From NCBI GenBank assembly GCA_038735125.1, contig JAVYNU010000001.1:124001-188000 (forward strand): a DNA stretch of 64,000 nucleotides, read 5' to 3'. Below the pieces are notes generated by a model, which was given only the letters and a program-made list of their open reading frames with translations, was not told the origin of the DNA and ran no database searches. This document shows, one piece after another, positions 48,917-57,999 of the stretch; the first letter of the stretch is position 1, and every line of letters starts with the position of its first letter. The stretch is from Ignisphaera sp. Its GTDB lineage: Archaea > Thermoproteota > Thermoprotei_A > Sulfolobales > Ignisphaeraceae. The position numbers and the translations under genes were made by a program.

Positions 48917-48949
48917 GCCGGAGAGCCGGTGATCCCAGCGGGCCTGCCA
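48917..48949 (+). repeat. Degraded copy of a tRNA 3' half (possible attachment-site remnant)
   Basis: The string GCCGGTG followed by ATCCCAGCGGGCCTGCCA (48932-48949) matches tRNA-Arg(CCG) and tRNA-Lys(CTT) 3' ends. The last 18 bases differ at two positions from the tRNA-Lys 3' end including CCA, and the GCCGGTG part matches tRNA-Arg. A block covering half the T arm appears deleted. It lies 1.3 kb downstream of tRNA-Arg in the same orientation, as expected for the far end of an old tRNA-integrated element. Confidence 0.45.
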
Positions 48950-49392
48950 ATTTTCATCAGTTGATTAAAGCTTATGTAAGCCCCTATCTTATTGTTTTTG
49001 ATAAGACCTCTAGATATTGTTTTAGCGGTCTCTCCGAGTAACTGGTGTTATTCTTCAGATTTGAGCATGATAGGCACAGGATTTTAGGGTATGTTGTTAA
49101 GAAGCTAGATAGGGGTAGGGTTTGGCAGGCTCTAGGCGTTAGCATAGTGAAAGAGACACTTCCTTTACAGCGACTACAAGTAATCACTAACCTCAGGATT
49201 CGTAATTGTTAGAGCCTTATTACCCAAGCTACGTAAAACGCGCATAGTGACAGACACTGCTGCTAATGTTTGTGCAAGTAGTTGGCAACGTGGCTTCAAC
49301 ATGATATATTTAGCTTACTGCAGCTTTAAGTGTACTGCGCTTATTAGCTGCTGATACCTGTGCAATTATTTGAGCGCTGGTTAGGGACACTT
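48950..49392. other. Gene-free stretch before HEPN/MNT pair 1
   Basis: About 440 bases with stop codons in all frames apart from short open runs. A frame reading FEHDRHRILGYVVKKLDRGR near 49050-49110 looks protein-like but I cannot identify it. No promoter, RNA or repeat is visible beyond this. Confidence 0.3.
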
Positions 49393-49779
49393 ATGTCTGA
49401 ATACAAGTGGTGGTTTGAGCAAGCCTCTAAGGATCTCCGCAAAGCCGAAAATGCCATAAGTACCGAAGACTACGATGCAGCAGCCTTTTGGTCTCACCAA
49501 GCTGCTGAAAAAGCTTTGAAAGCACTGCTCTTGAGTAGAGGATACCCAGCTAGAGGACACAGCTTAATAGAGCTTGCAAGAAGGGTGCGCGAAGAGCTGG
49601 ATATAGCCGTTGAGCCTATATTAGATGACCTAAGAGAGCTTAATCCACACTACATCATCTCTAGATATCCAAATGCTGCTAATGCACCACCTTATCAGCT
49701 CTACACTAGGGATAAAGCACTAGAGCTACTATCTAGGGCTAGGAGGGTCTTGGAATGGGTAAAGCAGTATCTGCAATGA
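49393..49779 (+). CDS. HEPN-domain protein (pair 1)
   Basis: HEPN family, likely the RNase or toxin half of an MNT/HEPN toxin-antitoxin-type pair. ATG 49393 (MSEYKWWFEQASKDL) is preferred over TTG-type starts upstream. AAAFWSHQAAEKALKALLLS is the classic helix; SRGYPARGHSLIELARRV fits an R-x6-H arrangement. The C-terminus has the ISRYPNAANAPPYQLYTR signature. About 128 residues. It overlaps the MNT gene by the ATGA of its stop. Confidence 0.9.
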   Translation: MSEYKWWFEQASKDLRKAENAISTEDYDAAAFWSHQAAEKALKALLLSRGYPARGHSLIELARRVREELDIAVEPILDDLRELNPHYIISRYPNAANAPPYQLYTRDKALELLSRARRVLEWVKQYLQ

Positions 49780-50108
49780 AATCTCAGGAAGAAGCTCTCA
49801 GGAGAGCTAGGGAGTTTGCAGAAAAAGCTGCAACTATATGTAGGAAGTATGGCTTTGAACTTGTTGGAGCATACATTGTGGGTTCCAGAGCTCGCGGAGA
49901 CTTTAGAGCAGATAGTGACATAGATGTAGTCTTGGTTGTCAGGGGAGTTGAAAACTTAAACCAGCTTGAGAGACTGAGGCTTTTCTCGGAAGCGCTCTTG
50001 GAGGTTCCTGGGGAGATAGAGTACAGAGTGTACGCTCCAAGTGAGTGGGGTAGCGAGAGGAGCTTATGGATAGCAGAGCTGAGAAAGGAAGCCTTGAGAA
50101 TATACTAG
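49776..50108 (+). CDS. MNT-type nucleotidyltransferase (pair 1)
   Basis: Minimal nucleotidyltransferase with the catalytic motif VGSRARGDFRADSDIDVVLV. In known MNT/HEPN pairs it AMPylates or otherwise modifies its HEPN partner. ATG 49776 overlaps the HEPN stop (ATGA), so this start is preferred over ATG 49755. About 110 residues. Intact, although the genes around it are decayed. Confidence 0.9.
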   Translation: MKSQEEALRRAREFAEKAATICRKYGFELVGAYIVGSRARGDFRADSDIDVVLVVRGVENLNQLERLRLFSEALLEVPGEIEYRVYAPSEWGSERSLWIAELRKEALRIY

Positions 50109-50170
50109 CTAAGCTTAAAACCATGCTAGTTTGAATTGAGTTTAGAGAGTTCTAGTGATGTGATTAGGCT

Positions 50171-50457
50171 TTGCACGTAGATCCAAAGCTCTGTGTTCTG
50201 TGCCGTGGAAGAGGGTTTGCGAGCTGACCTGCTGCCCAGTAATAACTAGAGCTTGTGTCGCAGTTATCTTGGAGAAAGCGCACTCTTCGAACATTATTGA
50301 GGTTTATCATCTCCATTAGTGTTTGTTGGGAGGATGGGTTACCCTATGTTCGTGCAGGCCCTTTGTCACCTCCTGTAGTAGGTGATACAAGCATATACGA
50401 CTACCTTGAGCTGTGGAGCAATACGAGAATAGAGGACATACTGAGGTACAGGTGAAC
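50171..50457 (+). pseudogene. nreA-like gene fragment, frameshifted
   Basis: Joining frames gives PKLCVLCRGRGF, then ELTCCPVITRACVAVILEKA, then YVRAGPLSPPVVGDTSIYDY and TRIEDILRYR. This is the N-terminal zinc-finger and following part of NreA, a DNA-repair protein that binds PCNA. At least two frameshifts and internal stops are present, and the central and C-terminal parts are absent. An intact nreA is at 59705-60943. Confidence 0.75.
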
Positions 50458-50458
50458 G

Positions 50459-50950
50459 CTCATAACTGACTACCAGGTTTTCGATGTTAGAAAACCCGAA
50501 GAGCACTCTGTTCTCGAAGAAGAAGCCAAGAAGCTGGGGCCAGGTGTTGTTGGTATTGACACGATAACAGATGCATACCAACTAGTAGAAGCGGTCTACA
50601 GATTGCCCAGAAGAGCCTTGAAGTAGTACTGAAGAACGGCTTTCCCGTTAGCATTCGAACAAAGAACCCCTAGTACTCAGAGACGTAGACCTGCTCTCAA
50701 AGTACAAGAGCATGGTAGACGTGGGATTCATAATTACAACGCTTGATTACTCAGTAGCAAAGCCCATTAAGCCCTCAGCTCATCGCCAAGAGCACGTGCA
50801 GAAGCACTGCGAGGAGGCTAGGTAAGACAGGCATTAAGACATGGGTTTTCTATGATGCTAGTAATACCAGGTTTAAACGATGATAGAAGAACAGCTGAAT
50901 CCACAGCTGTGCTTGCAGCGGACATGCATGGTATAGCTACAAAAATATTA
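50459..50950 (+). pseudogene. Radical-SAM (spore photolyase-like) gene fragment
   Basis: Joined frames read VVGIDTITDAYQLVEAVYRL, RALEVVLKNGFPVSIRTKNP, LVLRDVDLLSKYKSMVDVGF, TTLDYSVAKPIKPSA, SSPRARAEALRGG and VIPGLNDD. This is the C-terminal three-quarters of a SplB-like radical-SAM protein. The CxxxCxxC iron-sulfur end is missing, and there are at least four frameshifts. The boundary to the preceding nreA fragment is uncertain, with the VFDVRKPEEHSVLEEEAKKL stretch possibly belonging to either. Confidence 0.72.
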
Positions 50951-51021
50951 AGCTCTCTATTAAAACTATATAGATTGCGTTGCATCTTATATAAACAAAG
51001 ATGTAGTTTAGTTGATGTAAG

Positions 51022-51861
51022 ATGGATAGCATAGTAGATGTTGAGTATCTAAAGAAGGAGATTCTCAAGCTTTTGAGAGAGGATGAGGAGTTTCGCTTAG
51101 CTGTTGCTGGGCTTATTGGCTATGGGGAGATTTTGAAGAGGCTTGACAGGCATGAGGAGGAGTTGAAGAGACTTAGAGAAGACTTTCTCATTTTTGTTAA
51201 GGAGCAAGAGAGGAAATGGGAGGAAAATAACAGGAGGTGGGAGGAGGCATACAAGAGATTTGAAGCAGTAGAAAACGAATTAAAGAGGCTTAGAGAGGAT
51301 CTCAACAAATTCATTGAGCTAGAGGAAAAGAGGTGGGAAGAGAACAACAGAAGATGGGAAGAAAATAATAGGAGGTGGGAGGAAAATAACAGGAGGTGGG
51401 AGGAGGCATACAAGAGATTTGAAGTAATTGAGCGGAGGTTAGAAGAGCATACGAAGGTGATTATGGAGCTAGTTAGCAGAGTCGAGTCTCTAGAGCATAG
51501 AGTTAGCAATATTGAGCTTGCTTTGGGGGCTTTAACAGAGGCTTCTATTGCTAGATATCTGTACGAGGATCTGGTTGAGGAGCTTAGCGCTAGAGGAGAG
51601 AAGGTGTTGCATAGGATAAGGAATCACAGAGTTGATAACCTTGACATAGACTTGTTTATCGAGACAGATAAGACTGTCTATGTAGTAGAGGTCAAGGTTA
51701 GGCCGAGACACAGCGATGTCGGGTCGCTTATAGCTAAGGTAGACGTTGTCAAGACTAGATATCCAAACAAAAATGTTGTCGGGATTCTGGCAGCGACATT
51801 GATTGGCAGAGAAGTTGAGGAATATGCTAAGCAGAAAGGAGTAGATGTGTACAGATTCTGA
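51022..51861 (+). CDS. Coiled-coil protein with C-terminal PD-(D/E)XK-like domain (DUF3782-like)
   Basis: 279 residues, abundant in crenarchaeal accessory regions; function unknown. Residues 30-150 are a long coiled coil containing repeated RRWEENN heptads (residues about 65-135), encoded by near-identical 21-base DNA units. Residues 175-279 form a nuclease-like domain with NLDIDLFIETDKTVYVVEVK, i.e. D and EVK active-site pattern. The frame is intact and starts at ATG 51022. It directly follows the radical-SAM remnant. Confidence 0.82.
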   Translation: MDSIVDVEYLKKEILKLLREDEEFRLAVAGLIGYGEILKRLDRHEEELKRLREDFLIFVKEQERKWEENNRRWEEAYKRFEAVENELKRLREDLNKFIELEEKRWEENNRRWEENNRRWEENNRRWEEAYKRFEVIERRLEEHTKVIMELVSRVESLEHRVSNIELALGALTEASIARYLYEDLVEELSARGEKVLHRIRNHRVDNLDIDLFIETDKTVYVVEVKVRPRHSDVGSLIAKVDVVKTRYPNKNVVGILAATLIGREVEEYAKQKGVDVYRF

Positions 51862-52271
51862 TACAACTACACAGATTCTGCCCCCGTTTTTATCAACACT
51901 CTTAATTTATACTAGTACTAGCCTAATCGGTTCTGTATATCGGAATATATTTGATGTTGCTTGACATATTTTAGCTTGGCAAAGCGCGACATATTTAAAG
52001 TCATAATTTAGATGCTGAATTGGTGTAAATGTTTTGACCAAGATTGTTGCATATGTGGATTTAAAAGGTTCTAGAAGTATTTGAATGCCTATCGTACTCT
52101 ATAAAGGCAACTATTTTAGCTCCTAAGTTTTGGTAAGGGTTGACTACCTTTAACTATGCTGAAGTTTGTTGGCTTCACTTTAACAGGTACATACACTAAT
52201 TTGTTGCCAATCTAAATTACACCTCATATCCCTAGCTTATCTCCAAGCAGTATACCCCATGTCTAAGGGTA
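51862..52271. other. 410-base gene-free stretch
   Basis: No gene or RNA is visible. ACAGATTCTG occurs twice, at the end of the preceding gene and just after it (20 bases apart). Short AT-rich promoter-like runs at 51900-51990 are all I can see. Confidence 0.3.
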
Positions 52272-52688
52272 TTATGCGACCCAGCTATCCCAATTCAAGA
52301 AAATCACCCCTATAGCTCTAACACCCATAAAATCGACATCAGTTTTATTTCTATAGCCTCTGTATCGAAGCTCCGGGGTATCTGCTAATAGAGGAAATAC
52401 TTTGTTCGTCATCTTAGCGATGCATAAACCAAAACCTTCATCCCTGTGTAACTCTGCGCTTGTTATTACCATTGAAGATGCATACCCATTTTGCACCTTA
52501 ACAGCTGTAGTTTTGGTGATAACAACTATTTCCGTAAAAGTACTGAAGATGATGATCATTGAATATCTGGTAATCGTTTGAGTTAAAGCTACAGTGTTGC
52601 TCGATACATGTACCAATGGAAATACCGCTAACCCTATAACCAAAATCATTGCAATAAATAGTACTATAGCAAGCAAGATCATATTCAC
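52272..52688 (-). CDS. Membrane-anchored or secreted hypothetical protein
   Basis: 138 residues with an N-terminal hydrophobic helix (MILLAIVLFIAMILVIGLAV) that could be a signal anchor, followed by a Thr/Val-rich extracytoplasmic-looking region. The C-terminus ends IGVIFLNWDSWVA. It resembles archaeal secreted small proteins with pilin-like leaders, but there is no clear class III cleavage site. No family is recognised. Confidence 0.5.
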   Translation of the reverse strand: MNMILLAIVLFIAMILVIGLAVFPLVHVSSNTVALTQTITRYSMIIIFSTFTEIVVITKTTAVKVQNGYASSMVITSAELHRDEGFGLCIAKMTNKVFPLLADTPELRYRGYRNKTDVDFMGVRAIGVIFLNWDSWVA

Positions 52689-52850
52689 CTTTTATCACGA
52701 CCAAACCACTAAAATAAGCTTCCCAAAAATATATCTACAAAGGTTGGATCCCTGAAACCATTTATCCCATGTTGTTCCTCTAGATCTATATAGATTTTTT
52801 ATCTTTTGCTCTAAAGCTATATTAGCGAAGATATGTAATAGGCGGTATCT

Positions 52851-54232
52851 TTGAAATCAATAGAATACTTGGTTGATATGCTCGGCGATTTTATTTACGA
52901 ACCTAAGCTCATATTAATTGCTGGGTACCCTGGTGCTGGTAAAACAACTTTTTGCCTTTTCGATATGTTTGTACACTATGGAGAATAACGCTAGGTGTCT
53001 CTACGTATCTTTCCAGGAAGATAAAGAGAGGTTATTTAAACAACTCGAAGGTGTTGGTATAGATTTTAGGGTTTACGACGAAAAGAAACTACTTCTATTC
53101 GTTAAGATACTTGTAGTAGCATCAAGCAACGAAATTCAGCTAATATTGAATAACCTATCCAAGCTTGTTTTAGAGTACAATCCACGGGTAGTGGTTATAG
53201 ACTCTGTAACTCCTTTGCTTGAAGCTATAGAGAACAACATAGCTGCACGGGGTTACCTACAGAATTTCTTCTGTGAGTTACAGAAAACCATCAATGGAGC
53301 TGTTGTTCTAGTATCCGAAATACCTTTGGGAGAGGAATACGTTAATAAGGCTGAATAGAATTTGCTGCTGATGCAGTTCTTATACTAAAGCATAGGGTTG
53401 GGAGAGGCTTAATTGATAGAATAATGGAAGTTAGGAAGATTGGGGAAAACCATTAACGGTATCAGAGATATACTTCTCGATAATAAGTGGTAAAGGTGTA
53501 GTAATTCGAAACCTTGAAACCTATTGCTCCCCGGTATTAAGTAGGAGGATGCCTGTTTTTAGGGATAAAGACGTGTACATAGTTGAAGGAGAGTTTCTGC
53601 CAATGACCATGTATTTTGAATGTCCTTCGAAAACATCTCCTTGGCCTCCAACAGTTTTCTCCCTACTGATACACATGGTGAACAAAACCCAGCGTTCTCT
53701 TCATCGATTACAGTATCTATCCAACAAGTTTAACCGTAGGTTTGATGGAGATGCTGAAACCTATAGAGCTGATAAAGATATGAGATATTTTAAAAGGGTT
53801 GCTTTTAGAACAATTAATCCATCAACTTATAGCCCAACTGAACTCACATCATACTTAGTATCCCTAGTTGATGACATTAAACCAACAGCTCTCTACATAC
53901 ACAATGTCGCGGTTTCCTGGTCGACGGCTGCAGAGGATCCTAAGGGGTACATAAGAATGCTCAGTAACCTAGTTTACGAACTAAGAGGAAAAGGTGTAGA
54001 TGTCTTTAGGATAGGTAGCTTCATAGATCCTTTGCTCAGCAATATAAACAAAGCTATATCTAGCCACGTTATAACCATCAAGTGCGCTGATACCGTATGT
54101 AGCAACTATATTGTAGCTATAGAAAAATTCTATACATTATCCGGGATTACGCTCAGTTTTAAGCGATTTAAAGAAAATAACGAAAAACTTATACAATTAG
54201 TTAAAGAACGAAAGCAAATAGGCAATACGTAA
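52851..54232 (+). pseudogene. KaiC/RecA-like ATPase gene with three frameshifts
   Basis: Begins at TTG 52851 after AGGCGG. Frame 1 reads IYEPKLILIAGYPGAGKTTF (Walker A). Frame 2 continues NNARCLYVSFQEDKERLFKQ, RVVVIDSVTPLLE (Walker B) and VLVSEIP. A third segment reads ADAVLILKHRVGRGLIDRIM. The last restores KPLTVSEIYFSIISGKGVVI and a second ATPase-like half ending at 54232. The order matches KaiC-like two-domain ATPases of crenarchaea. The three shifts (near 52975, 53355 and 53450) break the protein. Confidence 0.8.
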
Positions 54233-54334
54233 CTTTATTTCCTGCCAATGCTGACGCTTAGGTAAGAGATTAATGTTTTGTCTTATAGAGAACATATAAA
54301 TTTTGTGATCAGGTTAAATTAAATAGGAATTAAG

Positions 54335-54628
54335 ATGAACGTAGCGGAAGGAGCTGAAGCTAGAAGATTGTTAGATAAAGCGGTAGAAGTGTATAATAGG
54401 TATAGAGCTCCAGAGGCAATAGCATCTATAGTAGGTATAGAAGGTGATTATAATATCATGAGGTTTTCAGGGCATTTTTGTGTTACATGTGGTGTTATCG
54501 ACTGGATAGAAGACTATGTCTATATTCTTAGAGATATGGGGGTAAAAGCAGAGATAACCAAACTTGATTACTTTGCCGAGGATAATTTTGTGCTTGTAAA
54601 GCTAAGAATTAAATCAATCTATGCATAG
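54335..54628 (+). CDS. Hypothetical protein, 97 residues
   Basis: ATG 54335 (MNVAEGAEARRLLDKAVEVY). It has a helical start and a beta-rich core with MRFSGHFCVTCGVIDWIEDY, where a CxxC might bind metal or form a redox pair. No family is recognised, but composition and codon use look like a real gene. A short AT-rich promoter precedes it. It follows the broken KaiC-like gene by about 100 bases. Confidence 0.55.
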   Translation: MNVAEGAEARRLLDKAVEVYNRYRAPEAIASIVGIEGDYNIMRFSGHFCVTCGVIDWIEDYVYILRDMGVKAEITKLDYFAEDNFVLVKLRIKSIYA

Positions 54629-55359
54629 AATCGGCGAATCGAATCTGAAGTGCAGCAGAGCTTTAATAAAATTCCTCTAGGTGGATAAACGCTTTATCTT
54701 TGGAGGTTAAACTATATAGGAAAGTCTATGGAAGGTATACTCAGTATACTCAGGTTAACCTACAATAGCATAAGTTTTATTAAGTATAATAAAGGTATAC
54801 CTACAATCGGATGAGCAAATATGATAAAACTCAGAGTAGTAAAGGTAGTAGCTGCCCCCTATAAAGAACATGTTCAGTAGAATGGCGAAAAACAATCGGT
54901 GGAAATATTGATGGAAAAGATAAGGGATCTATAGAGGTAGCTAACATCGAAAACCTAAGGTTAAGAATATGCTATGCGTAGCAGTAATACCAGAATTATG
55001 TTGCTACGAAGTATATGAAGACGGTTACATAAAACAAGTTGCATAAACTACAAATTTTTAGGTTAGCAAATCACTTTGCTGAAGTTGTTGAAGAGAAATT
55101 CGAAAATCTATATCCATGCTGAGCCGAGATAGCATTAGCTAATATAGTTCTTCACAATTGACAGTCTTTATAGTTATGGGGTAAAACAATTAGTTCGTTG
55201 ATTTTGGTTTCATCGGATTTTCCTTCATCAACATAAAGGTGGGATGTTAAGCTTCGGAAACTTAATGGGATTTACCTATTCTGCTTATTGTCCTAGCAAC
55301 TAATTTTATATAAGCATTGATAATTTTTCGAGGGATTTCTTTATAGAAGTCTTTTTTAT
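54629..55359 (+). pseudogene. Degraded stretch with protein-like fragments
   Basis: About 730 bases without an intact frame. Fragments read MIKLRVVKVVAAPYKEHV (from about 54821), NIDGKDKGSIEVANIENLR (about 54907), and LANHFAEVVEEKFENLYPC (about 55069), each stopped or shifted. GGTATAC motifs and a repeated CCTACAAT occur at 54735-54815. It is probably one or more decayed small genes; I cannot name them. Confidence 0.4.
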
Positions 55360-55369
55360 CCCCCCCCCC
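55360..55369 (+). repeat. C10 homopolymer tract upstream of the OFA-like transporter
   Basis: Ten consecutive C residues end ten bases before GTG 55380 and 28 bases before ATG 55398. In an AT-rich genome such a tract is unusual. Its position in the promoter/leader could let slipped-strand changes alter expression. It may also be a technical hot spot for length error. Confidence 0.85.
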
Positions 55370-55379
55370 AATTTGTATT

Positions 55380-56621
55380 GTGTATCCGGGATGTCAAATG
55401 GCCACAGCCAGATATGGTAGTACTACTAGGTGGGTTTACCCTATACTGTGCTTTTTCATAACATTCTTAGGGGGTACTATCTACTCTTACAGCATTATTG
55501 GCTATGAATTGCAGAAGCAGTGGGGGGTTTCAGCAACCGAAGCTGGTATACCTTATTTTGCTTATCTATGCGCTTATGGTTATTTAATGTTATTAGGCGG
55601 AGTTCTTGAAAAAAGATTTAGATCGGAGAAAGTTCCTCTGTTTTTAGGAGCACTTTTCTTTGGATTAGGGTTGATAGGCGCAAGTTTTATTGACAAGAAT
55701 GTGTCTTTGTTTTCAGCGCTATTCTTTGTTGCGGGGGTAGGAGTTGCTTTAATGGATAGCATGACTCTTCCTATAGCAGCTTCGTGGGTACCTGATAAAC
55801 CTGGTTTAGCTATTGGTATAGCTAGGGCAGGTTTTGGAATAGCATCGCTTGTTGCAGCTCCGCTATTTGAGTATCTGTTTAGAGTCTACGGTTTCAGTAC
55901 TGGTATAAGAATTGTTGGAATAGCATTTCTGGTAGCAGCCCTTACTTTAGCATATCTAACAAAGATGAACCCTGCTAGCAGGGAAATTCAAAAACAAGAA
56001 AATCTAGGAGAATCTCTACGTGTTGTTCTATCTAGGGGGTGTTTTTGGATAATATGGGTGTTGTACTTTGCAGGGCTTTTTACACCGTTAGCGTATGTAG
56101 GTTACGTGAAGCAAATAGGTGTAGAATTGGCTTCAATTGACCCACAGGTTATGGGATATACTATAGCTATTTTCTCTGTATTCAATGGGGTGGGTAGAGT
56201 ACTCTATGGTAAGGTAATAGATTTGAAGGGATTCCTATTTGCAGCAAGCATAAACTACGCTTCAGCAATACTTGCACTCACAGCTTTATGGTTGTACCCA
56301 TCTCAAGTTGTATTCCTATTAGCTTCACCAATAATATACTTAAGCTTAGGGGGATGGCTGGTTATAGCACCAACAGAGGCAAGAAGAATAACTTCGCAGG
56401 AGAGGTTCTCACTAAGCTGGCCGTTGCTAATGACAGGCTATGCTACAGCAGTATTCGTAGGAACTCTAGCTACCGGTATTATCAGGGATGTTGTGGGTGG
56501 GTTTCAAGCAGTATTCCCGGTGTTTATAGCGATTACGGTTGTTATAGGGTTAATACCTACGTACACCATATATAGAAGGGCGTGCTCGATGAATCGACGC
56601 ATGGGAAGCTTCAATGGGTAA
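55380..56621 (+). CDS. Major facilitator transporter, OFA-like
   Basis: 12-helix major facilitator of about 413 residues, resembling the oxalate/formate antiporter family: TRWVYPILCFFITFLGGTIY, YSIIGYELQKQWGVSATEA and VGVALMDSMTLPIAASWVPD. Substrate unknown. The GTG start at 55380 or ATG 55398 (MATARYGS) are both possible. It is the only full-length metabolic gene in the decayed region and may act with the broken methyltransferase downstream. Confidence 0.83.
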   Translation: MYPGCQMATARYGSTTRWVYPILCFFITFLGGTIYSYSIIGYELQKQWGVSATEAGIPYFAYLCAYGYLMLLGGVLEKRFRSEKVPLFLGALFFGLGLIGASFIDKNVSLFSALFFVAGVGVALMDSMTLPIAASWVPDKPGLAIGIARAGFGIASLVAAPLFEYLFRVYGFSTGIRIVGIAFLVAALTLAYLTKMNPASREIQKQENLGESLRVVLSRGCFWIIWVLYFAGLFTPLAYVGYVKQIGVELASIDPQVMGYTIAIFSVFNGVGRVLYGKVIDLKGFLFAASINYASAILALTALWLYPSQVVFLLASPIIYLSLGGWLVIAPTEARRITSQERFSLSWPLLMTGYATAVFVGTLATGIIRDVVGGFQAVFPVFIAITVVIGLIPTYTIYRRACSMNRRMGSFNG

Positions 56622-56737
56622 ATATGGGTTTACCGCTAAATAAGGGTTGCTTTTAACTATCAAAACCTATACATAGCGATGGCGTATCCAGGTTTTGAAC
56701 ATGGAAATGAATAAATTAATTCGATGTTAATTGCGTG

Positions 56738-57418
56738 CTACTCGTATTTACCACACTTTATGACAGCATCTACCGCCGCCTTGATGTTCTCTATTCTTGC
56801 TTCGTAGGGTATAGGTGCTCCTGTGCCCATGAACATAAATACCCTGGGTTCCTTAACATCGTTTAAAAGTTTGCATACCTTCTCGTAAACCTTCTCCTTA
56901 GTTCCGTGGATATATAGTGCCGGCGATATTCCGCCACCTATAGGAATGTGATCTCCTAGAATCTTTCTAACTTTTTCTAAGATCTGCTCTTTCAAACTAA
57001 GCAAATATGCTGCTCTTGGGTAGCTCGAGTAGGTAGTGAGTGAATCTCGTGAAATCGCCTTCGAAAACACTGATGGGATAGCGTTTCTATATCCATCATA
57101 ACCTTGTTGAAATCGGCCATATCATATCCTAATTTTATTAGCGATGCATATGCTTCCGCCGAATTTGGTTTTGATAGCGCTTCGAACATTCTCGGAACTA
57201 TAACCTCAGACATAAACCCTATAGAGTCTTCGGCAAGTATCTTATACTCTTCAACCTCCATAAACTTACCGCCGATGTACTGAGGATGTAAATCTGGATG
57301 TAGCTCTAAACCTGGCCATCTAGAAACCTTATCCCTTTAACATTAGCGCGAAAGGAGTTCGATACACTTTTGTAAATTCTTTCCAGACTACAAAAGGTAG
57401 TACGGGCATTCCAAGCAT
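56738..57418 (-). pseudogene. UroD/MtaA-like corrinoid methyltransferase remnant
   Basis: Three fragments in different frames read, in order, MLGMPVLPFVVWKEFTKVYR (from 57418), SRWPGLELHPDLHPQYIGGK with AEDSIGFMSEVIVPRMFEAL, and ISPALYIHGTKEKVYEKVCK ending ENIKAAVDAVIKCGKYE at 56738. These are the start, middle and end patterns of the uroporphyrinogen decarboxylase-like methyltransferase family. About 150 residues in the middle are deleted and the frame is broken twice. Confidence 0.68.
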
Positions 57419-57699
57419 TAAACTAAATATCTCTTAGCCTGTAGTATTTTTACTTTGATCTTCCCCTTTCAACAAGCAACTCTTTTAGATTAGTCAATAA
57501 TTAAATGCTTTTATAGTATATCTTTAAGCAACTTCGATGCATTATTATCTAAGGGTATTACAATCAGCATGTTCTGGATTCATAGAAAGTTTCTCTACAA
57601 TTCTCACTAAACTGTCTACAACAAACCAACTGGTTCACCTCCTGAGATCCCCTGGCGATTCTCCATAATAATTATTTACCCCTTTCACAAAAAGATGTT

Positions 57700-57999
57700 A
57701 TGGGATTGATTGTGCCAAAGTTCACTAAATTAATAAGCCTTGTCGGACTAATCATGGGAGTGACTGGGTTACTGGGTTCAGTATACCTATTTATGAAGCA
57801 GGCTGTCCTAGTATCTATGTCAAGAGATGTATTAGGCGGGTTAATTGATGATCCTGGCGACAGAGAGCTCCTAAATCAATGGCTTAACATATTAGCTGAC
57901 TCATGGCGTACCCCAATAATAGGTTTTGCCGTCTATAGCCTGATACTAGTAACTCTATCACTGCTTTTATATATTACCAATAAATCTAAATGTAACTAA
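57700..57999 (+). CDS. Small two-helix membrane protein
   Basis: 99 residues with a hydrophobic helix at each end (LISLVGLIMGVTGLLGSVYL and GFAVYSLILVTLSLLLYIT) and a polar loop LIDDPGDRELLNQWLNILAD between, probably outside the membrane. No family is recognised. The intact frame in a decayed region suggests it is under selection. ATG at 57700. Confidence 0.5.
   Translation: MGLIVPKFTKLISLVGLIMGVTGLLGSVYLFMKQAVLVSMSRDVLGGLIDDPGDRELLNQWLNILADSWRTPIIGFAVYSLILVTLSLLLYITNKSKCN

Noticed and set aside
48856-49041. 61-codon frame across the tRNA-like remnant
   Set aside because: Reads through tRNA-derived sequence and has no protein family pattern.
51120-51509. 129-codon frame antisense to the coiled-coil gene
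   Set aside because: Its SSHLLLFSSHLLLFS repeat is the mirror of the RRWEENN repeats, not a gene.
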